In this document: piece by piece, positions 24,914-34,050 of the stretch
Layout: the number at the start of each line of letters is the position of its first letter
How positions within the stretch are numbered: the stretch's first letter is position 1
From: Pseudomonas sp. LRP2-20
GTDB lineage: Bacteria > Pseudomonadota > Gammaproteobacteria > Pseudomonadales > Pseudomonadaceae
Assembly (NCBI RefSeq): GCF_024349685.1
Contig: NZ_AP025944.1
Coordinates: forward strand, 5,152,001 to 5,216,000
Direction: 5' to 3'
Length of the DNA stretch: 64,000 nt
The notes under the pieces: model-generated
What the model was told of the DNA's origin: nothing
The model's database searches: none
Seen by the model: only the letters and a program-made list of their open reading frames with translations
Program-made: the position numbers and the translations under genes

Positions 24914-26281
24914 TTATTCGAACAAGGCATCCAGAGCCTGCTCCAACCGGGTCACCGCTATCACCTGCAACCCCGCTGGCGGCTCCTTCGGCGCATTGCC
25001 CTTGGGCACGATGGCGCGCTTGAAGCCATGCTTGGCCGCCTCTTTCAGGCGCTCCTGGCCACTGGGCACAGGCCGCACCTCGCCCGACAAGCCGATCTCG
25101 CCAAACACCAGCAACCCATGGGCCAACGGCCGGTTGCGCAGGCTGGACATCACCGCCGCCAACAACGCCAGGTCCGAGGCCGTTTCCAGCACCTTAACCC
25201 CACCGACCACGTTGAGGAACACGTCCTGGTCATGGGTGGGAATGCCACCATGCCGGTGCAACACGGCCAGCAACATGGCCAGGCGGTTCTGGTCCAGGCC
25301 CAGGGTAACCCGCCGTGGGTTGGCCAGATGGCTGTCATCGACCAGCGCCTGCACCTCGACCAGCATCGGCCTGGTGCCTTCCCAAGTGGCCATGACCACA
25401 CTCCCCGGCACTTCTTCCTGGGTGCGGTTGAGGAAGATCGCCGACGGGTTGGACACCTCTTTCAGGCCACGATCGGTCATGCCGAACACGCCCAGCTCGT
25501 TGACCGCGCCGAAGCGGTTCTTCACGGCCCGCAACAGCCGCAGGCGGCCGTCGGATTCGCCCTCGAAGTACAGCACGGTGTCGACCATGTGCTCCAGCAC
25601 CCGCGGCCCGGCCAACGAGCCTTCCTTGGTGACGTGGCCGACCAGGAAGATCGCCGTGCCACTCTGCTTGGCATAACGCACCAGCAGGGCCGTGCTCTCA
25701 CGCACCTGGGCCACGCCACCAGGGGCGGACTGCAACTGCTCGGTAAAGATGGTCTGGATCGAGTCGATCACCATGACCCGGGGCTTTTCCACCCGCGCGG
25801 TGGCGATGATGGTTTCGATGCAGGTCTCGGTCATCACCTTTAGCTGGTCCTGGGGCAGGCCCAGGCGCCGCGAGCGCATGGCCACCTGCTGCTGCGACTC
25901 TTCACCAGTGACATACAACGCCGGCAGGCCCACGGCGATGTTGCACAGTGTCTGCAGCAGGATGGTCGACTTGCCAATGCCCGGGTCACCGCCGATCAGC
26001 ACCACCGAGCCATCGACCAGGCCACCGCCGAGCACGCGATCGAGTTCGGTACTGCTGGTGGTGAAGCGCGGGATCTCTTCGACGCTGACTTCGGCCAGGG
26101 TCTTGATCTGCGCCTGTTGCCCGGTCCAGCCGGCGCGGCCGCTGGGGGCCGCCGCACCACCGCTTTCGATCATGGTTTCGACCAGGGTGTTCCAGGCCCC
26201 GCAATCGGCGCACTGGCCGGCCCACTTGGGGAAGGTCGCGCCACACTCGGTGCAGCCATACAAACGCTTGGCCTTGGCCAT
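24914..26281 (-). CDS. radA: DNA recombination/repair protein RadA
   Basis: A 455-residue RadA. The N-terminal C4 zinc finger is YGCTECGATFPKWAGQCADC. The RecA-like core has Walker A GGDPGIGKST and the RadA signature KNRFGAVNE. The C-terminal Lon-like domain runs from about residue 290 (LVDDSHLANPRRVTLGLDQN). RadA is a branch-migration helicase that processes recombination intermediates. Normal length; its neighbour on the other side of the terminator is the permease. Confidence 0.96.
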   Translation of the reverse strand: MAKAKRLYGCTECGATFPKWAGQCADCGAWNTLVETMIESGGAAAPSGRAGWTGQQAQIKTLAEVSVEEIPRFTTSSTELDRVLGGGLVDGSVVLIGGDPGIGKSTILLQTLCNIAVGLPALYVTGEESQQQVAMRSRRLGLPQDQLKVMTETCIETIIATARVEKPRVMVIDSIQTIFTEQLQSAPGGVAQVRESTALLVRYAKQSGTAIFLVGHVTKEGSLAGPRVLEHMVDTVLYFEGESDGRLRLLRAVKNRFGAVNELGVFGMTDRGLKEVSNPSAIFLNRTQEEVPGSVVMATWEGTRPMLVEVQALVDDSHLANPRRVTLGLDQNRLAMLLAVLHRHGGIPTHDQDVFLNVVGGVKVLETASDLALLAAVMSSLRNRPLAHGLLVFGEIGLSGEVRPVPSGQERLKEAAKHGFKRAIVPKGNAPKEPPAGLQVIAVTRLEQALDALFE

Positions 26282-26457
26282 GGGCAGGGTCTCCTGGAAA
26301 AAACCGCCATGATAGCCGAGGGCGACGTGTCTCGAACGCGTCGAGATGCGACAAAACTATTCGTTCTAACCGCAGTCCCTACCCCTGAAGCCAACGCATG
26401 AAGCGTTCAAGTGGCTTACACTGCGTTTACCTCACCATTTGTTACAAGGAATCAAAC

Positions 26458-26877
26458 ATGGGCATGCTCAGTGAGTTCAAGGCCTTCGCGGTCAAAGGGA
26501 ATGTCGTCGACATGGCGGTCGGTATCATCATCGGCGCGGCCTTCGGCAAGATCGTCTCCTCGTTCGTTGGCGACGTGGTCATGCCACCACTGGGGCTGCT
26601 GATCGGCGGTGTCGACTTCAGCGACCTGGCCATTACCTTGAAGGCTGCCGAAGGTGATGTACCAGCCGTAGTGCTGGCCTACGGCAAGTTCATCCAGACC
26701 GTGATCGACTTCATCATCGTCGCCTTCGCCATCTTCATGGGCGTGAAAGCGATCAACAAGCTCAAGCGCGAAGAAGCCGTGGCACCGACCACACCACCCG
26801 TGCCGACACCGCAGGAAACCTTGCTGACCGAGATCCGCGACCTGCTCAAGGCGCAGAACCAGAACCGCTTGCCCTGA
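26458..26877 (+). CDS. mscL: Large-conductance mechanosensitive channel MscL
   Basis: A 139-residue channel subunit starting at ATG 26458 with aaggaa upstream. The amphipathic start [20 protein letters not shown] and the first membrane helix [15 protein letters not shown] are characteristic, with a second helix at [19 protein letters not shown] and a charged C-terminal bundle. It opens under membrane tension to release solutes during osmotic downshock. It ends just before a terminator shared with the convergent reductase gene. Confidence 0.96.
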   Translation: MGMLSEFKAFAVKGNVVDMAVGIIIGAAFGKIVSSFVGDVVMPPLGLLIGGVDFSDLAITLKAAEGDVPAVVLAYGKFIQTVIDFIIVAFAIFMGVKAINKLKREEAVAPTTPPVPTPQETLLTEIRDLLKAQNQNRLP

Positions 26878-26884
26878 AACAGCT

Positions 26885-26906
26885 GGGGCCGCAGCGCGGC
26901 CCCTTT
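26885..26906. terminator. Terminator between mscL and fpr
   Basis: Perfect 8-bp stem GGGGCCGC / GCGGCCCC with a 3-nt loop and a short ttt run on the plus strand. It lies between convergent genes. Confidence 0.75.
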
Positions 26907-26909
26907 GCA

Positions 26910-27686
26910 TCACCAGTAGTTTTCCACCGCCACCTGTCCCGGCCGCTTGCTCAGGCTCAGCTGCAGGTCACGGGCCTTGAGCACCTTGCGTGTCTCGTCG
27001 ATCATCTGCGGGTTGCCGCAGAGCATGATTCGCGAATGCTCGGGCGACAGTTCCAGCCCCGCCGCTTTTTCCAGCTCGCCATTCTCGATCAGCGTGGTGA
27101 TGCGCGCACCCAACGCCCCAGGATGCTGCTCACGGGTCACCACTGGAATGAACTGCAGCTTGCCAGCGAATTCCGCCAGATAATCACGTTGCTCCAAGCC
27201 GGCAATGTCGTCTACATACGCCAGCTCTTTCGACTCTCGGACCGAATACACCAGCTTGATGTTGTCGAAACGCTCCCAGGCTTCGAAATCCTGCAGGATC
27301 GACATGAAGGGCGCAATGCCGGTCCCGGTGGCCAGCAGCCACAGGTCGCGGCCGCCGACAAAGCGGTCGAGGGTCAGGTAGCCGAACGCCTGACGGTCGA
27401 TCAACAAGGTATCGCCCACGCCCAGGCGGCTCAGCTCGCTGGTGAACTCCCCTCCCGGTACCACGATTGAGAAGAAGTCGAGGTATTCGTCATGGGGGGC
27501 ACTGACCATCGAATAGGCACGCCAGACCACGCTGCCATCGGCCTTGGTCACGCCCAGCCGGGCAAACTGGCCGGCCCGGAAACGAAACCCTGGATCGCGC
27601 GTAACCCGCAGGCTGAACAGGTTCGGCGTCAGCGGCTGAACGTCGAGCAGGGTCTGACGGGTAAATTTGTCGGCGCTGGCGGTCAT
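26910..27686 (-). CDS. fpr: Ferredoxin/flavodoxin-NADP+ reductase (FprA type)
   Basis: A 258-residue FAD enzyme. I start it at ATG 27686 (MTASADKFTRQTLLDVQPL) because this gives the standard Fpr length and ggagc lies 5 nt upstream. FAD binding is by RAYSMVSAP, and the NADP-binding domain starts GTGIAPFMSIL with the ending VAVENYW. It passes electrons between NADPH and ferredoxin or flavodoxin, important in oxidative stress and Fe-S repair. The divergent gene is a LuxR solo, not the finR regulator found beside some fpr genes. Confidence 0.9.
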   Translation of the reverse strand: MTASADKFTRQTLLDVQPLTPNLFSLRVTRDPGFRFRAGQFARLGVTKADGSVVWRAYSMVSAPHDEYLDFFSIVVPGGEFTSELSRLGVGDTLLIDRQAFGYLTLDRFVGGRDLWLLATGTGIAPFMSILQDFEAWERFDNIKLVYSVRESKELAYVDDIAGLEQRDYLAEFAGKLQFIPVVTREQHPGALGARITTLIENGELEKAAGLELSPEHSRIMLCGNPQMIDETRKVLKARDLQLSLSKRPGQVAVENYW

Positions 27687-27898
27687 GTCGGGCTCCAAAG
27701 ATGGCGTGCGCCCAGTGTCGCGCAAAGCAGCCAGGATAAAAACCGCCGGAGTGTAGGGACACATCACGGCGCCCCCACCAACGGCACATGAAAACCTGAT
27801 TGCTATAACAAAAAATCCCAACATAGCACTCAGTCTTTTCCTACAATCTTCCCCGTATGCAAACGGGTTGGATCCCGAAAACCGAAGGAGTATGAGAG

Positions 27899-28609
27899 AT
27901 GCTTCAATGGAATTATGAGCATCTACATAAGCTGATCAGCGAAAGCACCCCACAAAAGGTGTTCGATCTCGCAGTGCATCTGGCACAAGACCTGGGCATG
28001 GAATTTCTCGGGTTCAAGGTTCGCATTCAACTCGCTGCCCAATCTCCCCGGCAATACCTGTACAGCAACTACCCAACTGAGTGGATCGAGCGCTACCAGC
28101 GCGACGACTTCTACAAGCAAGACGCTGCCGCGACCCGTAGCCATTCGTCGACCATGCCGGTGCTATGGACCGACGAGCTGTACCGCGAGGTGCCTCATTA
28201 CCGCGAACAAGCCTGTGCACATGGCCTGCGCCATGGCTGGACGCAATCCCTGCATGACCTTCAGCACAATGAGAGCCAGGTCAGCGTGTGTAGGCCACGG
28301 GGCGAAGTGAACATCCCCGAGCTTTATGACAAGGCCGGCAAGGTACAATGGTTGTGCCATACCCTGCACGCGATCATCAGTGAACATCATCTGGCCAAGC
28401 TCAGTGTGCCGCTGAAGATGAGCAACCGCGAAATCGAAGTACTCAAGTGGTCGGCAGCCGGCAAGACCGCAGCCGATGTGGCCTGCATCCTGTCGCTGTC
28501 GCAGAGCACGGTGAACTTTCATATCCGCAGCGTGATCACCAAGACCAACGCCGCCAACAAGGCCGGTGCCATCGCCATCGCCATGATGCGCGGCCTGATC
28601 GAGCAGTAG
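27899..28609 (+). CDS. LuxR-family quorum-sensing solo (PpoR-like)
   Basis: A 236-residue regulator with an N-terminal autoinducer-binding domain (residues 17-160) and a C-terminal LuxR helix-turn-helix (SNREIEVLKWSAAGKTAADV, LSQSTVNFHIRSV). Of the acyl-homoserine-lactone pocket residues, W62, Y66, D75 and W90 are present, but the usual proline after the aspartate is A76. No luxI-type synthase is nearby. It matches the known LuxR solo PpoR of P. putida by context and length. Aaggag is 8 nt upstream of the ATG. Confidence 0.87.
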   Translation: MLQWNYEHLHKLISESTPQKVFDLAVHLAQDLGMEFLGFKVRIQLAAQSPRQYLYSNYPTEWIERYQRDDFYKQDAAATRSHSSTMPVLWTDELYREVPHYREQACAHGLRHGWTQSLHDLQHNESQVSVCRPRGEVNIPELYDKAGKVQWLCHTLHAIISEHHLAKLSVPLKMSNREIEVLKWSAAGKTAADVACILSLSQSTVNFHIRSVITKTNAANKAGAIAIAMMRGLIEQ

Positions 28610-28702
28610 CCAGGCCTGCGGCCTCGGGCAAAGCCCTGTAGAATCGCCCAGCAAAGCTTGCGGCGATCCGCCGTGGGCAGATCCGTACCCGAGCCAGACG
28701 CC

Positions 28703-29827
28703 ATGCCCCTGTTGACCACCCCCTACGCCGAACTCGACCTGATCCGCCAGCCGGACCAGGCCAACGACCCGCTGCAGGCCTTCGATGCCGCCGATGAATA
28801 CCTGCTCGAGCAACTGCACGCGCAAGGCCTGCAAGCCGGCAGCCGCGTGCTGGTGCTCAACGACAGCTTCGGCGCACTGGCCACCAGCCTGGCCGGGCAC
28901 CTGCAGGTGGTCAGCAGCGGCGACTCGCACCTGGCGCGCATGGCCCTGGAGAAGAACCTTGTACGCAATGGCAAGGCCTACGACAGTGTGCCCTTCGTGC
29001 CGGCCAGCGAGCATTGGCAAGGCCCGTTCGACCGCGTGCTGGTACGCGTGCCCAAGACCCTGGCACTGCTTGAAGAACAACTGATCCGCCTGCAAGGCCA
29101 CCTGGCACCCGGCGCCCAGGTGATTGCAGGTGCCATGATCAAGCACCTGCCACGCGCGGCGGGCGACCTGATGGAGAAGTACATCGGCCCGGTACAAGCC
29201 TCGCTGGCACAGAAAAAGGCGCGCTTGCTGACCGCCACGGTCGCCGACCGGCCGGCCGCAAAGTCGCCCTACCCGACCCGCTACCTGCTCGACGCGCCGG
29301 CACTGGAACTGCTCAACCATGCCAACGTGTTCTGCCGCGAGGGCCTGGATATCGGCACCCGTGCGTTCCTGCCCCACTTGCCGCGCAACCTGGGCAACGC
29401 CCGCGTCGCCGACCTGGGCTGCGGCAACGGCGTGCTGGCCATTGCCAGTGCGCTGGCCAACCCGGACGCACACTTCACCCTGGTCGACGAGTCGTACATG
29501 GCGGTGCAGTCGGCGCAGGAGAACTGGCAGGCTGCCCTGGGTGAGCGGCCAGTGGTGGTGATGCCGGGGGATGGCCTGGCCGGGGTGGAAAAACAGTCGC
29601 TGGATGTGGTGCTGTGCAACCCGCCGTTCCACCAGCAGCAAGTGGTGGGTGACTTCCTCGCCTGGCGCATGTTCCAGCAGGCGCGCGAGGCGCTGGTGGT
29701 GGGCGGCGCACTGTATATCGTCGGCAACCGCCACCTGGGCTACCACAGCAAACTGGCGCGGTTGTTCCGTGGCGTGGAACAGGTAGCGGCAACGCCGAAG
29801 TTCGTGATCCTCAAGGCCCGCAAATAA
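28703..29827 (+). CDS. rlmG: 23S rRNA (guanine-N2)-methyltransferase RlmG
   Basis: A 374-residue methyltransferase starting at ATG 28703. It has the RsmC/RlmG two-domain layout: an N-terminal inactive methyltransferase-like domain and a C-terminal catalytic domain with SAM-binding VADLGCGNGVLA and the N-methyltransferase motif NPPFH. RlmG methylates G1835 of 23S rRNA. The 374-aa length is what is expected for RlmG. It ends at a strong terminator. Confidence 0.88.
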   Translation: MPLLTTPYAELDLIRQPDQANDPLQAFDAADEYLLEQLHAQGLQAGSRVLVLNDSFGALATSLAGHLQVVSSGDSHLARMALEKNLVRNGKAYDSVPFVPASEHWQGPFDRVLVRVPKTLALLEEQLIRLQGHLAPGAQVIAGAMIKHLPRAAGDLMEKYIGPVQASLAQKKARLLTATVADRPAAKSPYPTRYLLDAPALELLNHANVFCREGLDIGTRAFLPHLPRNLGNARVADLGCGNGVLAIASALANPDAHFTLVDESYMAVQSAQENWQAALGERPVVVMPGDGLAGVEKQSLDVVLCNPPFHQQQVVGDFLAWRMFQQAREALVVGGALYIVGNRHLGYHSKLARLFRGVEQVAATPKFVILKARK

Positions 29828-29829
29828 AG

Positions 29830-29856
29830 AAAGGGGGCGCCAGGCGCCCCCTTTCT
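29830..29856. terminator. Bidirectional terminator between rlmG and cio operon
   Basis: Perfect 11-bp stem AAAGGGGGCGC / GCGCCCCCTTT with a 3-nt loop. The flanking A and T runs make it work on both strands between the convergent rlmG and cioAB-DUF2474 operons. Confidence 0.88.
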
Positions 29857-29857
29857 C

Positions 29858-30010
29858 TCAATGCGTGGTCAGGCCTGCGGCCCCCATGAACAGCCTCATC
29901 ACCCAGGCCGCCACGCCCAGGGCTGCCACGCTCATTGCCCAGATCAGCACCAGCCAGCCCAGGCGCTGCCACAGCGGTTTCTTGTCTTCCAGGCCATGTT
30001 TACCGGTCAT
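29858..30010 (-). CDS. DUF2474 small membrane protein of the cio operon
   Basis: A 50-residue single-helix membrane protein that is easy to miss. From ATG 30010 it reads MTGKHGLEDKKPLWQRLGWL, then VLIWAMSVAALGVAAWVMRL, ending GAAGLTTH. An adjacent ATG at 30013 would add one Met; aggagg lies just upstream, and the second ATG has the better spacing of 8 nt. KPLWQRLGWL followed by one helix is the DUF2474 pattern, found next to cyanide-insensitive oxidase genes. It is analogous in place to CydX beside cytochrome bd and may stabilise the oxidase. It starts 12 nt after the cioB stop. Confidence 0.85.
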   Translation of the reverse strand: MTGKHGLEDKKPLWQRLGWLVLIWAMSVAALGVAAWVMRLFMGAAGLTTH

Positions 30011-30022
30011 CATGCGGCCCTC

Positions 30023-31030
30023 CTAGTGATAGCCGTCTTCATGGGTCACCTTGCCGCGGAACACATAGTAGCTCCAGAAGGTATACATGAGGATGAACGG
30101 CAGGATGAACAACGTGCCCACCAGCATGAAGCCCTGGCTTTGCGGCGGCGCTGCGGCATCCCAGATCGAGATCGACGGCGGGATGATGTTCGGCCACAGG
30201 CTGATGCCCAGCCCGCTGTAACCCAGGAAGATCAGCACCAGGGTAAGCAGGAATGGCGTGTAGTGCGCATTGCGCGCCACCGCCTTGAGCAGGCCATAGA
30301 AGGTCACCAGCACCAACAGCGGCACGGGCATGAACCAGAACAGGTTGGGCATGCTGAACCAGCGGTCGGCAATCTGTGGATACGCGATCGGGGTCCACAG
30401 GCTGACGATGCCGATCACTGCCAGCAGTACCAGCGCCAGCGGCCGGGCGAGGTCGTGCATCTTCAATTGCAGGTCGCCCTCGGTCTTCATGATCAGCCAG
30501 GTACAGCCCAGCAGGGTGTATGCGACGATCAGGCCCAGGCCGCAGAACAGGCTGAACGGTGTCAGCCAGTCGAGGGTGCCACCGGCGAAGTGCCGGTCGA
30601 CCACCTTGAAGCCTTCGAGGAAGGCCCCCAGCGCCACACCTTGGAAGAACGTGGCGACCAGCGAGCCACCGATGAACGCCTTGTCCCACAGATGGCGCTT
30701 GTCGGCCGTGGCCTTGAAGCGGAACTCGAAGGCCACGCCCCGGAAGATCAGGCCGATCAGCATCAGGATCAGTGGCAGGTACAGCGCCTCGAGCACCACC
30801 GCGTAGGCCATCGGGAATGCCCCGAACAGCCCGGCGCCGCCCAGTACCAGCCAGGTTTCGTTGCCGTCCCACACAGGGGCGACGGTATTCATCATCACAT
30901 CGCGGTCACGCTCGCCCTTGACGAAGGGGAAGAGCATGCCGATACCCAGGTCGAAACCATCCATCACCACATACATCATGACGCCGAAGATGATGATCAC
31001 GGCCCAGATCAGCGGAAGGTCGATACCCAT
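30023..31030 (-). CDS. cioB: Cyanide-insensitive quinol oxidase subunit II CioB
   Basis: A 335-residue membrane protein of the CydB/CioB family. The signature DGFDLGIGMLFPFV and WDGNETWLVLGGAGLFGAFP are present, with about eight to nine helices. It pairs with CioA to form the terminal oxidase that oxidises quinol and reduces oxygen at the inner membrane. The gene begins 3 nt after the cioA stop and is followed by the DUF2474 gene. Confidence 0.94.
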   Translation of the reverse strand: MGIDLPLIWAVIIIFGVMMYVVMDGFDLGIGMLFPFVKGERDRDVMMNTVAPVWDGNETWLVLGGAGLFGAFPMAYAVVLEALYLPLILMLIGLIFRGVAFEFRFKATADKRHLWDKAFIGGSLVATFFQGVALGAFLEGFKVVDRHFAGGTLDWLTPFSLFCGLGLIVAYTLLGCTWLIMKTEGDLQLKMHDLARPLALVLLAVIGIVSLWTPIAYPQIADRWFSMPNLFWFMPVPLLVLVTFYGLLKAVARNAHYTPFLLTLVLIFLGYSGLGISLWPNIIPPSISIWDAAAPPQSQGFMLVGTLFILPFILMYTFWSYYVFRGKVTHEDGYH

Positions 31031-31033
31031 GGC

Positions 31034-32455
31034 TCAGTTCCCCTTGCTCAGGCTGGCGGAATCATCGGCGGCGGACAGTGGCCGCGCCTGCGTACGAGTG
31101 GTGCCAGGGCCACCGGGGTTATGCTCGTCGCCCTCGCCTGTCTGCGGGCCTTTGCGCACAAGGCGCATCATGTAGCCGAGGCCGGTACCGAACAGGGCGA
31201 AATACACCACCACGAACGCCACCAGGGTGAAGCCAAGCTGTGCATAACTGTGGTTGGACACGCCATCGGCGGTACGCAACAGGCCATACACCACCCACGG
31301 CTGGCGACCGATCTCGGTAGTGAACCAGCCGGCGAGCAACGCGATCAGGCCGGACGGGCCCATCCACAGGGCCAGGTACAGGAACGGCCGCGAGGTGTAG
31401 AGCGTGCCGCGCTTGCGTAGCCACAGGCTCCACAGGCCGACGAAGATCATCAGGAAACCGAGCCCGACCATGACCCGGAACGACCAGAACACAATGGTCG
31501 AATTGGGCCGGTCCTCAGGCGGGAACTCCTTCATTGCCGGCACCTGCTTGTCCAGGCTGTGGGTCAGGATCAGGCTACCAAGCGCCGGGATCTCGACCTT
31601 GAAGCGGGTGGTTTCGGCCTTCATGTCGGGGATGCCGAACAGGATCAGCGGGGTCGGCTCACCGGGCACGTTCTCCCAGTGGCCTTCGATCGCGGCGATC
31701 TTCACCGGCTGGTGCTTGAGCGTGTTGAGGCCGTGGAAGTCACCGATCACCGCCTGGATCGGGGCAACGATCAGGGCCATCCACATGGCCATCGACAGCA
31801 TCTTGCGCACTGCCGGGTTGTCACGCCCGCGCAGCAGATGCCAGGCTGCCGAGGCACCGACGAAGAACGCCGTGGACACGAACGCGGCGGTGGCCATATG
31901 CATGAGGCGATAAGGGAACGATGGGTTGAACACCACCGCCAGCCAGTCCACTGGCACCACCCGGCCATCGATGATCTCGTGGCCCTGCGGGGTCTGCATC
32001 CAGCTGTTGGAAGCCAGAATCCAGAAAGTCGATACCAGGGTGCCAAGGGCCACCATCACCGTGGAGAAGAAGTGCAGCCCACGGCCGACACGGTTCCAGC
32101 CGAACAGCATGACACCCAGGAAGCCCGCCTCGAGGAAGAAGGCTGTCAGCACCTCGTAGGTGAGCAACGGGCCGGTAATGGCGCCAGCGAAGTCGGAGAA
32201 TCGGCTCCAGTTGGTGCCGAACTGGTAGGCCATGACCAGGCCAGAGACCACGCCCATGCCGAAGTTGACGGCGAAGATCTTCGACCAGAAGTGGTAGAGG
32301 TCACGGTAAACCTGGTTGTTGGTCCGCAGCCAGAGGCCTTCGAGGACTGCCAGGTAGCTCGCCAGGCCGATGGTGATGGCCGGGAACAGGATGTGGAACG
32401 ACACGGTAAAGGCAAACTGCATTCGGGCGAGCTCTAAGGCCTCTATTCCGAACAT
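31034..32455 (-). CDS. cioA: Cyanide-insensitive quinol oxidase subunit I CioA
   Basis: A 473-residue CydA-family subunit. The first helix contains the haem ligand histidine in SFHILFPAITIG. WLAVVFNPSFPYRLMHMATAA holds the second haem histidine, and GWFTTEIGRQPWVVYGLLRT is the conserved end of the Q-loop region. The loop (HSLDKQVPAMKEFPPE) is short, as in the CIO branch rather than E. coli cytochrome bd. Regulation by ANR is suggested by a perfect ANR box 169 bp upstream. P. putida CIO serves growth under cyanide or low oxygen and its operon is known to be controlled by oxygen and redox regulators. Confidence 0.94.
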   Translation of the reverse strand: MFGIEALELARMQFAFTVSFHILFPAITIGLASYLAVLEGLWLRTNNQVYRDLYHFWSKIFAVNFGMGVVSGLVMAYQFGTNWSRFSDFAGAITGPLLTYEVLTAFFLEAGFLGVMLFGWNRVGRGLHFFSTVMVALGTLVSTFWILASNSWMQTPQGHEIIDGRVVPVDWLAVVFNPSFPYRLMHMATAAFVSTAFFVGASAAWHLLRGRDNPAVRKMLSMAMWMALIVAPIQAVIGDFHGLNTLKHQPVKIAAIEGHWENVPGEPTPLILFGIPDMKAETTRFKVEIPALGSLILTHSLDKQVPAMKEFPPEDRPNSTIVFWSFRVMVGLGFLMIFVGLWSLWLRKRGTLYTSRPFLYLALWMGPSGLIALLAGWFTTEIGRQPWVVYGLLRTADGVSNHSYAQLGFTLVAFVVVYFALFGTGLGYMMRLVRKGPQTGEGDEHNPGGPGTTRTQARPLSAADDSASLSKGN

Positions 32456-32582
32456 GGTGCTTCCTCTTCAGATAATCCGGCGTCCGGGCTTGTGGCCCCG
32501 TCGCCCACTGCCCCCACGGTAGTCGAGTGCGGCACGTTGGAATTGTTCTGTTCGATCGCAGGGATTCCGGCCCAAGGGCCAA

Positions 32583-32612
32583 TTCGTTGCCCGTTCGTTG
32601 CCCGTTCGTTGC
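32583..32612. repeat. 11-bp tandem repeat upstream of cioAB
   Basis: TTCGTTGCCCG is repeated head to tail 2.7 times. The 11-bp period is one DNA turn, so equal half-sites face the same side of the helix. It sits in the cioA upstream region, 12 bp from the ANR box. Confidence 0.8.
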
Positions 32613-32623
32613 AAAAGCAACGA

Positions 32624-32637
32624 TTGATCCAGATCAA
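32624..32637. promoter_or_regulatory. ANR/FNR box, perfect
   Basis: TTGATCCAGATCAA is TTGAT-N4-ATCAA, the full consensus for the oxygen-sensing regulator ANR. It lies in the 367-bp gap between cioA (minus, start 32455) and the MFS gene (plus, start 32823). In pseudomonads ANR represses cio genes at low oxygen, so the cio operon is the likely target. The rest of this gap holds the tandem repeat and no gene. Confidence 0.85.
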
Positions 32638-32822
32638 CGACGTTTAGGAAGCATAGTCCCGAATGGCCCGCAGGGCGGTGTGGTTGTTTGCCGCGTGACC
32701 GGTTGCCCCACCCTCTTTCGCGAAGCGTTTAAAAGTGCCGATCACGGCAAACAGTAACCGTTTGTTACAAACAGATGATACGCTGCGGGCCCCTCTACTG
32801 CGCCGAGGCCAACAGGTTTCCG

Positions 32823-34043
32823 ATGTCCGATTCCGCACCGCAGTTGTTGCGTCACCACCGCCCCTTCATCGCCTTCTGGCTGGCTCGGGTGTTCACCGCC
32901 AGCGGCTTCCAGATGCTCACCGTGGCCATTGGCTGGCACCTCTACCAGCTGACCGGCAACGTGCTCGACCTGGGCCTGGTCGGCCTGGTCGAATTCGCCC
33001 CGCGAGTGCTGTTCATGCTGCACACCGGGCACGTCGCCGACCGCTATGACCGACGCAAGGTCGCGGCACTGTGCCAGACCTTGCAGGGGCTGATCGCCCT
33101 GGCGCTGGCCGTGGGCAGCGCCACCGACAACGTCAGCCGCGAACTTATCTTCGCTTTGGCCTTCCTGCTCGGTGCCACCCGCTCGTTCGAGATGCCGGCG
33201 ACCCAGGCGCTGCTGCCCAACGTGGTGCCTCCCGGGCTGTTCCCGCGGGCGGTAGCCGCTTCAGCCTCGGCGACCCAGGCAGCCACCATCGTCGCCCCGG
33301 CCGTGGGCGGCTTCCTGTACGCATTCGGCAGCATCTGGGTGTATGGCCCGACCGTAGCGCTGTACGCCATCGCCTGCCTGTTGATGCTCAGCCTCGACTC
33401 GCGCCAGCAGGTGCCGCAGCGCGGCCGCGCCAGTATCGAGTCGCTGATGGCCGGGATCCGCTTCATCCGCAGCCGCCCAGACATCCTCGGGGCCATCTCG
33501 CTGGACCTGTTCGCCGTGCTGCTCGGTGGTGCTACCGCCTTGCTGCCGGTGTTCGCCAAGGACATCCTGCTCACCGGCCCATGGGGCCTGGGCCTGCTGC
33601 GCTCGGCACCGGCGGTGGGGGCTCTGCTGATGTCGCTGTGGCTGGCGCGGTTCCCGGTCGAGCGCAAGGTTGGCCGCACCATGTTCACCGCCGTCGGGTT
33701 GTTCGGCGTGGCGACCATTGCCTTTGGCCTGTCGACTTCGTTCTGGTTCTCCCTGGCGGTGCTGGTGGTGCTGGGCGCGGCGGACATGATCAGCATGGTC
33801 ATCCGCGGCGCCTTCGTGCAACTGGAAACGCCGGACGAAATGCGCGGACGGGTGAGCGCGGTGAACGGGTTGTTCATCGGCGCGTCGAACCAGCTGGGTG
33901 AGTTCGAGTCCGGGGTGACGGCGCACTGGTTCGGCACGGTGCCGGCGGTGGTGCTGGGAGGCGTCGGTACGCTGGTGGTGACCGGGGTGTGGATAAAGTT
34001 GTTCCCCACACTGGCCAAGCGCGACCGGTTGCACAACGAATGA
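32823..34043 (+). CDS. MFS transporter (MFS_3/EntS type)
   Basis: A 406-residue inner-membrane carrier with 12 predicted helices. I use ATG 32823 (MSDSAPQLLRHHRPFIAFWL). The family loop between helices 2 and 3, GHVADRYDRRKV, is the MFS A-motif, and RGAFVQLETPDEMRGRVSAVNGLFIG is typical of the EntS/MFS_3 branch. That branch exports siderophores and drugs. Nothing nearby fixes its substrate. Confidence 0.85.
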   Translation: MSDSAPQLLRHHRPFIAFWLARVFTASGFQMLTVAIGWHLYQLTGNVLDLGLVGLVEFAPRVLFMLHTGHVADRYDRRKVAALCQTLQGLIALALAVGSATDNVSRELIFALAFLLGATRSFEMPATQALLPNVVPPGLFPRAVAASASATQAATIVAPAVGGFLYAFGSIWVYGPTVALYAIACLLMLSLDSRQQVPQRGRASIESLMAGIRFIRSRPDILGAISLDLFAVLLGGATALLPVFAKDILLTGPWGLGLLRSAPAVGALLMSLWLARFPVERKVGRTMFTAVGLFGVATIAFGLSTSFWFSLAVLVVLGAADMISMVIRGAFVQLETPDEMRGRVSAVNGLFIGASNQLGEFESGVTAHWFGTVPAVVLGGVGTLVVTGVWIKLFPTLAKRDRLHNE

Positions 34044-34050
34044 TGCGTTT

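Noticed and set aside
32583..32612. Short tandem repeat considered as a CRISPR remnant
   Set aside because: The period is 11 bp with no spacers and there are no cas genes; it is a promoter-region repeat.
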